Made by a program: the position numbers and the translations under genes
In this document: piece by piece, positions 57,301 to 64,000 of the stretch
Layout: the number at the start of each line of letters is the position of its first letter
Numbering within the stretch: position 1 is the first letter of the stretch
DNA from: Alcaligenes aquatilis
GTDB taxonomy: Bacteria; Pseudomonadota; Gammaproteobacteria; Burkholderiales; Burkholderiaceae_B
DNA: 64,000 bases
Direction of reading: 5' to 3'
NCBI RefSeq assembly: GCF_003076515.1
Contig: NZ_CP022390.1
Location: 1,550,001-1,614,000 of the forward strand
The notes under the pieces: generated by a model
Seen by the model: only the letters and a program-made list of their open reading frames with translations
Told to the model about the DNA's origin: nothing
Database searches by the model: none

Positions 57301-57754
57301 CATGAAATTCCGTCCCTGCCAGCACACTCAAACTCAAGGCGACCGCCTTGTATTGCAGGGCCAGATACGGAACGGCAGCCACCACAGCAATCCCCGCCAC
57401 CATCGCCGCCAAACGCTGCGAACGCCCATAACGACTGGCCATGAAGTCCGCAATGGACACCGTATTCTGGGATTGAGCCACCAGCGCCAGGCGTTCAATA
57501 ATCCGCCAGCCAAACAGCAGCATCAGCATGGGGCCTAAATAAATAGGCAAAAAACCAATGCCATAGCGCACGGCCGAGCCGACCGCACCATAAAAGGTCC
57601 AGGAAGAACAGTACACAGCCAAGGCCAGGCTGTAGACCGTGGGTCGCAGCCAAGGGCGCTGGGTATACAAAGGATTCCTGTCTCCGAACCAGGCAATGGC
57701 GAACAAGATGGCGGCGTAAATCAAGGAAGCCAACACGACCCAAGCTGGCGTCAT
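54311..57754 (-). CDS. crbS: Hybrid sensor histidine kinase with SSS-type transporter domain (CrbS/MxtR-like)
   Basis: 1147 residues. Residues about 1-500 form a sodium:solute symporter-like module of about 13 helices (YCSSWTFYGAVGSAVRYGIGFLP, ISIADFMASRYG-like region). A PAS domain follows (about 640-760: LENIDQGVSVVDADMRLVAWN), then HisKA with His796 (FLTAVSHDVLQPINAARLF), HATPase (GRGLGLGLSICQRIAVLLGH) and a C-terminal receiver with Asp1079 (LLVDYHL). ATG at 57754 has AGGAG nine bases upstream; a GTG two codons earlier is possible. It probably senses acetate flux and phosphorylates the convergent CrbR-like regulator. Confidence 0.87.
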   Translation of the reverse strand: MTPAWVVLASLIYAAILFAIAWFGDRNPLYTQRPWLRPTVYSLALAVYCSSWTFYGAVGSAVRYGIGFLPIYLGPMLMLLFGWRIIERLALVAQSQNTVSIADFMASRYGRSQRLAAMVAGIAVVAAVPYLALQYKAVALSLSVLAGTEFHVGLLGDPALYVAVLMALFAILFGTRQVDATEHRPGLMLAVAFESVVKLVALVAVGVFAFRWFGEAELNMVGAVTTLFENSPPVGFVGQTLLAFAAIICLPRQFHVAIVECGDVVDIRRARWLFGAYLVLVSVMVVPIAAAGVSLFGVGGEGVAPDSFVLALPLSQNQVGLALMVYIGGFSAATGMVIVTSVALSTMVSNDLVMPLLLRRGWAQYQQSTVASTVLWIRRVAIMALAGVAYGYYMLSGSDTTLAAYGLMAFVAVAQFGPGLIGGLYWRGASRQGVEAGLLLGFAIWVYTLLLPTLTEVGLLADDWLHQGPFGLSWLRPYQLFGVEGWDPLTHGTFWSLLCNISAFLWVSWRRRPGLGERLRAEPFLDPYAERQTLAARHSYGDLSVHDLLVLAERIVGKKMARRAFETQARQVKQVLEPGLRADSAWVHFTELLLAAAVGAASARLVLTSALRGSGMEVAAIMAVLDEAGQELRFNRDILLATLENIDQGVSVVDADMRLVAWNQRYQQLFDYPPSMLYVGRSVADLIRFNAERGKVDGVESIGVEQAIERRIQFMREGSSYVTQRMLNDKQVIELRGRPLPGGGYVTSYSDITQYKRVERELREMNDSLEQRVAVRTQEAEKAQESRTRFLTAVSHDVLQPINAARLFASALRDTHDLAEMPNLAERVDTSLRTAEELLEGLLDISRLDAGALKPDLGVIDVQHLLQHLADQYAAMAARRGIQLRVHARPLQVYSDHRLLRRVLQNFLANALRYTQEGRVVFGVRVRGKELEFQVWDSGQGIPSHHIQQIYAEFHRYEQAFDWDGRGLGLGLSICQRIAVLLGHTLDVRSQVGRGSMFSIRVPLSQATEPGSYPNNESSKPADGLPLTGLRVLCLDNDLDIMAGMEVLLGRWGAQIITANTVDGALEKIDLHPEVLLVDYHLHDRLDGLQALQLLRLHLPHAQGALLTADGSDELKAAARQYGYLVLTKPVKPASLRAFLAAQIKTY

Positions 57755-58215
57755 CTGCACTGTCTCCTACTTTGGTATAACTCGATGATTTTTCTCGTGA
57801 TTGTAAGTAATACTAGGACAGTTCCTGCGGGATCTGGCCATGAAAATCTAGGGCTTATCACCTATACCCAATTTGAATTTCAAGGCAGATCTCCTGGGGC
57901 AAGCAACCGCCGCAGCATCATGGGCCACGGTGAAGATCACCTCACCTGCCAAGCAGCCCGACACGGTGCCTGTATCCCTGTCGTCATGCCGTATCAAACG
58001 ACCGCAGCAAAACGATGCGCAAGCGGTACTCAAGCCAGCGCTGCATCACCTGTTCGGACAAGGATTTTTCGTCCGACATCACAAGAAGAAATAGAGCGTT
58101 TGAAAGCAAAGAGCATCTGCTCCGGCCCAGAGCACATCTATCACCCAACACCAGAAAAACGCCCCGACAAACAACTATCTTTCATCATCACGCGGGGCAC
58201 ATTAAAGGAGGCAAT
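57755..58215 (+). other. Long leader region of sat
   Basis: 461 bases between the kinase start and sat. Several frames stay open for 60-140 codons, but none has a ribosome site, a recognisable product or neighbour-like codon use. GCCCCG (58162-58167) can pair with CGGGGC (58193-58198) shortly before the sat ribosome site. An unrecognised leader RNA is possible. Confidence 0.45.
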
Positions 58216-59925
58216 ATGAAGCACTCAACATTGAACTTTGACCGCTACCCCCAGCAGCCGCATGGTGGGACGCTGGTCAACCAGGTCGTCCCGGAAGATC
58301 GCGTCAAGGACGAGATCGAACGTGCGCGCTCCCTGCCCAGCATCCGCGTGGATCTGGAGGCGGTCATCACCATCGAGATGATTGCGACCGGGGTGCTCTC
58401 TCCCAACAAGGGCTTCATGAACGAGGCCGACTACAACTCCGTGCTCAAAGAGGGTCGTTTGAGTAATGGTGTGGTGTGGCCTGTGCCCTTGAGCTTTGCT
58501 CCCATTGGCGATCGCAACCGCGACATTATCAAAGACCTTTCGGTTGGCTCTGAAGTGGCGCTGACCAATAGCGACAACGAACCAGTTGCCATCCTTAGCA
58601 TCGAGGACATCTTCTCCTACGACAAGGAGCAGCGCGCCCAGCAATTGTTTGGCACGACAGACAGAAACCACCCCGGTGTGGATTCCATTTACCGACGCAT
58701 GGGCGATGTGTCCCTGGGCGGCACCTTGCACCTGCTGCAGCGTGTGGACTGGGGCCCATTCGAGAAACTGCGGCGCGAACCCAAGGACACCTGGCATCTG
58801 TTCTACGAAGAAAAGAAATTCAATTCCGTGGCGGGCTTTATCACCGGCGCAAACCCACTGCACCGGGGCCACGAGTACATTCACCGCAATGCGCTGGAGG
58901 GGATTGATGGCCTGTTCCTGCAGCCACTGGTAGAGATGGCCAAGCGTGAATACGTGCGCCATGAGTTCCGCATGATGGCCTACCGGAACGTGCTCGATAC
59001 CTACTACCCCAAGGACCGCGCCATCCTGTCACCGTTGCGTGTCACCTATATTTTTGCGGGTCCGCGCGAAACCATTTTGCATGCCCTGATCATGAAGAAC
59101 TACGGGTGTACTCACGCCCTGATTGGGCGGGATCACGCCGGGATTGGCAGCTACTACGACAAGTACGCCAGCCACAGCATTTTTGATCAGTTCAGCCCCA
59201 AGGAAATGGGCATTGATGTGCGCCTGTTCCACGAGGTGTTTTACTGCACTCGCTGCGCCTGCCACGCTACTTCCGAGACTTGCCCGCACGATGATCGCTT
59301 CAGGCTGACCATCTCCGGCACGGGCATTCGTGAGATGCTGCGTCACGGCATCATGCCGCCCAAGGAGATTTGCCGCCCCGAATCCATCCTGCCCGCCATG
59401 CAAGGCGTGCAACCCAAAGGTCTTTGCGAGGAAGGCGAGGCGATTCAGCCCGTCAGCAAGGTGATCCAGAGCATGTTCCCCTACTACACCCAGTACACCC
59501 GTCTGGGCGGGGCCAAGCGCAGCGAACCGCTGGATCCATCTCAACTGACGGTGCGTGATCTAGAAATCGCCAGTCACGACGTCCGACACCATGCGGGGGA
59601 TATTTATAACGGTGTCTACACCGAGTACAGCGCCGTGGTGGACCATAACCGCAGCATGCAAGCCGCCTGGATTGAAGATGCCCGTGCTGCCTTGCGCTTT
59701 CAGCAAGAGCGTCTGATCAGCGATCTGGAAGAAAAACAGCAGCAAGCACCGGAAGAGGCCTCGGACGAGTTCATGTATCAGGACAAGCAAGAGGTCGTGC
59801 GGGAACTGCATTCAGCCCGCAGCCTACTGGACGATATTCCAGCGGTGATCTCTGCCAAGCAATTGACCACACGTACCTGGAACGTCCTGCCCTACCAGCG
59901 CTATCGTGGGGCGGATAAGGAATAA
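58216..59925 (+). CDS. sat: ATP sulfurylase (sulfate adenylyltransferase) with C-terminal extension
   Basis: 569 residues. N-terminal PUA-like domain (about 10-170) and catalytic domain with HRGH at 216-219 (NPLHRGHEYIH), GRDHAG at 304-309 and SGTGIREMLRHG. Cys344, Cys347, Cys356 and His358 form a zinc-type cluster seen in Sat/sulfur-oxidiser enzymes. It makes APS and PPi from sulfate and ATP, or the reverse. About 130 residues after the catalytic domain are not part of the usual 390-420-residue enzyme and are not an APS kinase (no P-loop). AAAGGAGG gives a strong start at 58216. No cysD/cysN or aprAB lies nearby. Confidence 0.9.
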   Translation: MKHSTLNFDRYPQQPHGGTLVNQVVPEDRVKDEIERARSLPSIRVDLEAVITIEMIATGVLSPNKGFMNEADYNSVLKEGRLSNGVVWPVPLSFAPIGDRNRDIIKDLSVGSEVALTNSDNEPVAILSIEDIFSYDKEQRAQQLFGTTDRNHPGVDSIYRRMGDVSLGGTLHLLQRVDWGPFEKLRREPKDTWHLFYEEKKFNSVAGFITGANPLHRGHEYIHRNALEGIDGLFLQPLVEMAKREYVRHEFRMMAYRNVLDTYYPKDRAILSPLRVTYIFAGPRETILHALIMKNYGCTHALIGRDHAGIGSYYDKYASHSIFDQFSPKEMGIDVRLFHEVFYCTRCACHATSETCPHDDRFRLTISGTGIREMLRHGIMPPKEICRPESILPAMQGVQPKGLCEEGEAIQPVSKVIQSMFPYYTQYTRLGGAKRSEPLDPSQLTVRDLEIASHDVRHHAGDIYNGVYTEYSAVVDHNRSMQAAWIEDARAALRFQQERLISDLEEKQQQAPEEASDEFMYQDKQEVVRELHSARSLLDDIPAVISAKQLTTRTWNVLPYQRYRGADKE

Positions 59926-59989
59926 GGCGGTATCTTGCTACACCGTCCTGCTTGGATTGAGATCGGGCAGGACGGCCCGTGGCAGATGC

Positions 59990-60934
59990 CTATCTCGATG
60001 ATGGAAAACCATGTGAGCGAGCAACTCCAGTGACCACTAATGCCGCGACAAGCAGCACCAGCACACTCCACGGAAAGGCAGACACGCTGAAGGTTTCGAG
60101 CAAAATGCCGCCGACAATTCCGCCACCAGCAATAGCGATGTTCCAGACCGTCACCATCATGGACTGCGCTACGTCGGTGGCTTCCCCTGCCGTCTTGGCC
60201 AAAGCCGTTTGAAAGAGCGTCGCCGAACCACCAAAGGCTAGCCCCCAGACGGCGACAGACGCGTAGACAGCAGCCGGTACGTTGCCGACAAGGCCAAGTG
60301 CCAATGCGGCAAGCGCGAACAAGGTCGTGCTGATCAGTACCAGTTCACGCAAGCGGCGGTCGATCAACACACCCACAATCCAGATGCCCAGTAACGCAGC
60401 GACGCCAAAAACCAGCAGGACAAGATCGATCCGATCCGCGATGCCAACCGGGACGAGAAAGGGGGCTATGTAGGTGTAGAGGATGTTATGGGCCAGCACA
60501 TAAACTAGCGTGACAAACAGAATCGGCCGAATGCCCGGTAAAGTAAAAACCGTCCTGAGTGCAAACCCCTTTCCGCGTGCTTGTCCTGGAAAGTCCGGCA
60601 CCTTGGCAGTCACCCAGACCACGAGAATCACCGTCAGAATGCTCATAAGACCAAAAGTCACGCGCCAACCCCAAGCCGCACCCAGAAAAGTGCCGGCCGG
60701 AATGCCCAGGGAAAGTGCAATCGGCGTACCTGCCATGGCGATCGCGATGGCGCGGCCCTTCAGGTGCTCGGGCACCATGCGGGCCGCATAGCCGGCCACC
60801 AAGGCCCACAACAGTCCTGCAAATACACCAGCAAAGAAACGGGCGACAAGTGTGATGGTATAGCTGTCAGAAACAGCCGTCACCGCATTGACAACAGCGA
60901 AGCCGCTGATGGCGATCAGCAACAATGGCCGACG
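59990..60934 (-). pseudogene. MFS transporter remnant lacking its N-terminus
   Basis: About 314 residues of an AraJ/YdhP-like MFS (DHA1) transporter remain, from mid helix 3 region (RRPLLLIAISGFAVVNAVTA) to the C-terminus (VTGVARSHGFPSSR), with RFFAGVFAGLLWALVAGYAARMVP and GRAIAIAMAGTP intact. The first two helices and the start codon are missing. Upstream the frame runs into out-of-frame sequence of the serine hydrolase below, so a deletion has fused two same-strand genes near 60930-60945. Probably non-functional. Confidence 0.8.
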
Positions 60935-61196
60935 CCACCAATACCAGTGCGGCGGTGGAGACAATGGGCTTGCTCACGGAGGCCAGGCGAAAGACCGTAT
61001 CCACCGTCATCGCACGACGACTTTCATGGTCGGCCCAGCCGTAAGCCTGGTGATGGATCAGCTTGCCATCGCGGGCCACCAGCACGACCGCACCGACCAG
61101 GCGGCCTTGGTCCAGTGCCTGTTGAGCTATGGTCTGTACACGGGTGGAAAGATGCGCAGGCGGGGCGTCGGCGCATCGCGTAATTACGGAAGTCAT
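60867..61196 (-). pseudogene. Serine beta-lactamase-like hydrolase, truncated after SxxK
   Basis: The first 88 or so residues match class C/beta-lactamase-related hydrolases: GRLVGAVVLVARDGKLIHHQAYGWADHES and the active-site Ser73-x-x-Lys76 in FRLASVSKPIVSTAALVLV. After about 60933 the frame continues only as an unrelated tail over the MFS remnant (to 60867). The Tyr-x-Asn and later motifs are absent, so it cannot be active. AAAGGA precedes the ATG (61194-61196). Divergent from a LysR gene. Confidence 0.8.
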
Positions 61197-61270
61197 TACA
61201 GGTAATTCCTTTCATCAGTGGACCCAAACGTCATGATAGAAAGCCTGAAATTAAAGAAAAAGTCAGGTAG

Positions 61271-61291
61271 AGTTCCGTGTTAAGCGGAACT
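61271..61291. promoter_or_regulatory. Dyad between LysR gene and hydrolase remnant
   Basis: AGTTCCG-N7-CGGAACT, a perfect 7-bp inverted repeat in the 120-base divergent region; a candidate LysR binding site. Confidence 0.5.
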
Positions 61292-61316
61292 TTATGTCCG
61301 TAATTGAGGGGTGATG

Positions 61317-62249
61317 ATGGACAGTCTCAACAGCTTCGTGGTGTTCGTCCAAGTGGCTGAAGTGCGCAGCTTCGTTGCAGCTGGTCGGCTGCTGGGCGTG
61401 TCGGCCTCTGCGGTTGGTAAGAGTGTGGCGCGGCTGGAGGAAAAGCTGGGTGTGCGCCTGTTCCACCGTAGCACTCGCAGTGTCTCGCTGACAGCCGAGG
61501 GCTCGCTGTTCCTGGAGCGCAGCCGCCGCATCCTTGCCGAAATCGAGGCGGCAGAACAGGAACTGTCGCAGGCGACGACTATGCCGCATGGCCGGTTGCG
61601 AGTCAGCCTGCCTTTAGTCAGCTCGCTGTTACTGCCCGTGCTCGGCGAGTTCATGCGCGAGTACCCGGAGATCGAGCTGGACCTGGATTTCAGCGACCGG
61701 CTCGTTGATGTGATCGAGGAAGGTTTCGACGCCGTAGTCAGAACGGGCAACCCCACTGACTCGCGCCTTTCCGCTCGTCGGCTTGGCTCTTTTCGTTCGA
61801 TGTTGGTCGCCTCACCCGACTATCTGGCGCGGCAAGGAATACCCCAAGTACCTGCTGATCTGCTGAATTACACCTGCCTGCACTACCGCTTTCCCAACAG
61901 CGGCAAGCTGGAGCCGTGGGCCTTGCACCGCGCGACCGATGAGCCCGAACTGACGCTACCAACTTCGATGATTTGCAACAACATCGAGACACGCGTGTGC
62001 TTTGCCGTGCAGGGTTTGGGCATCGCCTATCTGCCAGAATTCTCGATCAGCGAGCCTCTGGCAGATGGGCGGCTACAAACCGTTCTGGACGACTATGCAG
62101 AACGCACTGGCGTTTTCTACATCCTCTGGCCTGCCAGCAAACATCCTTCGCCCAAAGTCAGAGCCTTCGTCGATTTCCTGTGCGCCCGTGTGTTTCCGGC
62201 TGCTCTGGACACGTCTCAAACCCAAGCCCGCCGCGTGAGCGGCCAATAA
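61317..62249 (+). CDS. LysR-family regulator
   Basis: 310 residues. Winged helix SLNSFVVFVQVAEVRSFVAAGRLLGVSASAVGKSVARLEEKLGVRLFHRSTRSVSLT, and an effector domain of the CrgA-like group (GRLRVSLPLVSS, DFSDRLVDVIEEGFDAVVRTG). Three start codons lie in tandem (GTG 61311, ATG 61314, ATG 61317); I choose 61317 for its spacing to AGGGG. It probably controlled the divergent, now broken hydrolase gene, so its present target is uncertain. Confidence 0.92.
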   Translation: MDSLNSFVVFVQVAEVRSFVAAGRLLGVSASAVGKSVARLEEKLGVRLFHRSTRSVSLTAEGSLFLERSRRILAEIEAAEQELSQATTMPHGRLRVSLPLVSSLLLPVLGEFMREYPEIELDLDFSDRLVDVIEEGFDAVVRTGNPTDSRLSARRLGSFRSMLVASPDYLARQGIPQVPADLLNYTCLHYRFPNSGKLEPWALHRATDEPELTLPTSMICNNIETRVCFAVQGLGIAYLPEFSISEPLADGRLQTVLDDYAERTGVFYILWPASKHPSPKVRAFVDFLCARVFPAALDTSQTQARRVSGQ

Positions 62250-62440
62250 ATGCCCACCCTCAATCCGCTCCACTTCCCACGCCTGCACTGCTGCACACCG
62301 TTGCGATGCCCCACCCCTGCCCTAGGGCGGACTTTTGACGCGCGCCTGAGCGTATATTGACCTTGTCTCAGCCATTGCTAAACCTGCTCTATAAAGCTTC
62401 GACTCAGTGCGACACATGGCGCACTGACAGCATCGCGGAC

Positions 62441-62475
62441 AAAAAAAGCCCCTGATCTACTTGAGATCAGGGGCT
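62441..62475 (-). terminator. Terminator after the SpeD-SpeE fusion gene
   Basis: Twelve-bp perfect stem AGCCCCTGATCT (62447-62458) / AGATCAGGGGCT (62464-62475) with a five-base loop; on the minus strand a T-run follows. Confidence 0.93.
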
Positions 62476-62530
62476 CTATTTCTAGCAAAGTCAGCGGATC
62501 GCCAAGCTTTGGCCGTTTATCGCGGGCGGC

Positions 62531-63808
62531 CTAACAGACCTCTTCCAGATTGGCCTCGTTCACCGGCATCAGGCGGCGGTAGAAAGTAGGCAGAGCAAAC
62601 AAGGCGCCATGAAGATCAGCGTTGTAGAACTGCAGAGAATCCTGATTCTCGCTGCTCATGCGCTGTTCCAGACGTTCCTGGATTTGCTCGGCGCAGAACG
62701 CACGCGGGTTCAGCTCGTCGGAAGCAATCGCCAGCCCCCAGTAAGAACCGTACAGCGGAATATGCAGACCGTAACCATGCACCTGCGCAAACACGCTGGC
62801 CAGGGATGCGCTCAGGTTCTTGACCTGCTGGCTTTCGTGGAAAGGCGAACCCAGGTGCAAGACCAAAGCACCACCGCTTGCCAGCGCGCGTTTGCAGGAC
62901 TCAAAGAACGCGGCGGTGTACAAAGGACCAGCCGGCGTTTCGGGGTCGGTCAGATCCAGGTAAATCAGATCAAACCGCTCCTGTGTATTGGCCAGAAATT
63001 TCGCGCCGTCTTCAATCTGAATCTGCACACGCGGGTTATCAAAGGCCCCCTTATGAATAGACTGCAAGTGCTCGCGAGCCACCTCGATCACTTCGCCATC
63101 CAGCTCAACCAAGGAGACTCGCTCCAGGCTGGGGTACTTCAACAGTTCTTCCAGGGCACCACCATCACCACCGCCCACAATCAAGGCGCGACGTGGATTG
63201 GGGTGTGCCATGGCGGCCGGGTGAATCAGGCCCTCGTGGTAGAAGAACTCTTCGGCCTCGGAGGTCATCATGCAGCCGTCCAAGCGCAAGGTCGTACCCA
63301 GGGTTTCGGAACGCAGCAATTCCAGACGTTGGAAAGCGGTCTGACGCTCCAGCAAACGCTCGGTAAAGCGAAAGCCGTACAAGGCATCCTGGTTCAGGTT
63401 TTCCGTCAGCAGTTCGCCTGCATGAGCCGGGCCATCGGCCTCGCCACGCCACAAGCGATTACGCTGGGCCTGGCCGGGCTTGAAAGCCTGCTCAATACCG
63501 TTAATCAGGCGGGTCGCCTTGCCTGAGTTGTCTTGCATGAAGTTGCAAACATACACGTCCAGCGTCACGCCGTCGCGCTCTGGCCAGGTATGAATGGCTA
63601 AATGAGACTCCGCCAGCAGCAGGACACCGGTGACACCACCGGGCTGCCCTTCAAACTCGGGAAATGCCTGCCACTCTTCACCAACAATCGTCAGCCCAGC
63701 ATCGATCGTCTGCTGGCGGCAAAAATCAGCCAGTTTCTGGGCATCGATCAGCAGCTCCGGGCTGCATGCACATTGGTAAAGGTCTGCGGTCAAGTGCAAG
63801 CCTTGCAT
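62531..63808 (-). CDS. speE: Fused AdoMet decarboxylase-spermidine synthase (SpeD-SpeE)
   Basis: 425 residues. Residues 1-125 are a class 1b AdoMet decarboxylase: Ser68 (pyruvoyl precursor) in LLAESHLAIHTWPE, His73, and Cys88 (DVYVCNF), with spacings 5 and 20 that match the Thermotoga enzyme. Residues about 150-420 are an aminopropyltransferase: GGGDGGALEELL, LVELDGEVIEVAREHL, and the catalytic LDLTDP. One chain would make decarboxylated AdoMet and pass it to putrescine. AAAGGAG is nine bases before the ATG. A strong terminator follows. Confidence 0.93.
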   Translation of the reverse strand: MQGLHLTADLYQCACSPELLIDAQKLADFCRQQTIDAGLTIVGEEWQAFPEFEGQPGGVTGVLLLAESHLAIHTWPERDGVTLDVYVCNFMQDNSGKATRLINGIEQAFKPGQAQRNRLWRGEADGPAHAGELLTENLNQDALYGFRFTERLLERQTAFQRLELLRSETLGTTLRLDGCMMTSEAEEFFYHEGLIHPAAMAHPNPRRALIVGGGDGGALEELLKYPSLERVSLVELDGEVIEVAREHLQSIHKGAFDNPRVQIQIEDGAKFLANTQERFDLIYLDLTDPETPAGPLYTAAFFESCKRALASGGALVLHLGSPFHESQQVKNLSASLASVFAQVHGYGLHIPLYGSYWGLAIASDELNPRAFCAEQIQERLEQRMSSENQDSLQFYNADLHGALFALPTFYRRLMPVNEANLEEVC

Positions 63809-63875
63809 AATCGTGTGCTCCTTTAACGGATTTTGCGCTCCCTACCAACGAGATGACCGCAACATAAAAACTTCA

Positions 63876-63911
63876 AAGCGAGGTGCACCTGAAAAGGCGA
63901 TCACCTCGCTT
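63876..63911 (-). terminator. Stem-loop upstream of speD-speE
   Basis: Ten-bp perfect stem AAGCGAGGTG (63876-63885) / CACCTCGCTT (63902-63911), inner CCT/AGG pairing, and on the minus strand TTGAAGTTTTT follows. Best read as terminator of a minus-strand gene beyond the window edge; it could be a leader element if the polyamine gene is transcribed from further upstream. Confidence 0.5.
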
Positions 63912-64000
63912 CATCGAAAAGAGGGCAAATTGTACCTTATATCAAACTTAAATATATGAAAATAACCCTATTTTAGGGAAGATTAAGGTATATACGACGC

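Noticed and set aside
57873..58094. 73-codon frame starting with TTG in the sat leader
   Set aside because: Weak start, no recognisable product; could be a decayed fragment but I cannot support it.
58015..58215. In-frame extension of sat by 67 codons
   Set aside because: The AAAGGAGG site directly before 58216 and the family N-terminus support the shorter protein.
57785..58219. 144-codon frame before sat
   Set aside because: No ribosome site, composition unlike neighbouring proteins, and overlaps the sat start; kept only as part of the leader description.
1..64000. tRNA genes, CRISPR arrays, insertion sequences, replication origin
   Set aside because: I looked for T-arm motifs, regularly spaced repeats, transposase motifs and terminal repeats on both strands and saw none apart from the tmRNA.

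Overview
The window is a continuous chromosomal stretch from a betaproteobacterium of the order Burkholderiales, most likely family Alcaligenaceae and probably close to Alcaligenes. I base this on the tmRNA tag read from the sequence ([10 protein letters not shown], the Bordetella/Alcaligenes-type tag), on the order gyrA-serC-pheA-tyrA-aroA-cmk-rpsA-ihfB-lapA-lapB-hldA-hldD, and on a short OmpA with the compact Bordetella-like architecture. The genus is inference. No rRNA, tRNA, insertion sequence or CRISPR array was seen.

Layout. 1-6522: end of a lipoate-ligase-like gene, then on the minus strand a very short, so far unnamed gene under a textbook LexA box, a 1-Cys peroxiredoxin, an acyl-CoA dehydrogenase, etfA/etfB and a histone-deacetylase-like amidohydrolase. 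6534-9115: mltB, cysM and comEA-like. 9232-23113: a long collinear minus-strand housekeeping block, transcribed gyrA, serC, pheA, tyrA, aroA, cmk, rpsA, ihfB, lapA, lapB, hldA, hldD, with many start/stop overlaps. It links DNA topology, serine and aromatic amino-acid synthesis, translation and LPS heptose supply/assembly. 23554-25658: ompA, ubiG, gph.

25665-45941 is a looser region of regulator-target pairs and envelope genes: LysR/DHA2 exporter, fdxA, a secreted Ntn amidase, a FepA/CirA-like TonB receptor with a candidate Fur box, a beta-barrel-like protein, katE (HPII type), a membrane metallophosphoesterase, a MarR-AlkC-like operon, alaA, TetR-MaoC, GNAT, ArgO-like exporter/ArgP, and MocR/PaiB-like. 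Several of the divergent pairs carry clear dyads or direct repeats between them.

46029-64000: a GST, ssrA (tmRNA), sstT, a RhtB-type exporter, a nucleoside deoxyribosyltransferase, an RpiR regulator, then an acetate module (yjcH-actP followed by a CrbR/ErdR-like response regulator and a CrbS/MxtR-like hybrid kinase with a solute-symporter sensor domain). These are followed by a stand-alone ATP sulfurylase with an unusual C-terminal extension, a deletion scar fusing the remains of a serine hydrolase and an MFS transporter, a LysR regulator, and a fused AdoMet decarboxylase-spermidine synthase.

The most interesting item is the gene at 586-780: a 64-residue predicted single-pass membrane protein whose -10 element lies inside a perfect CTGT-N8-ACAG LexA site. 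It is a candidate SOS-induced membrane effector, conceptually like the small division inhibitors known elsewhere; its function is unknown.
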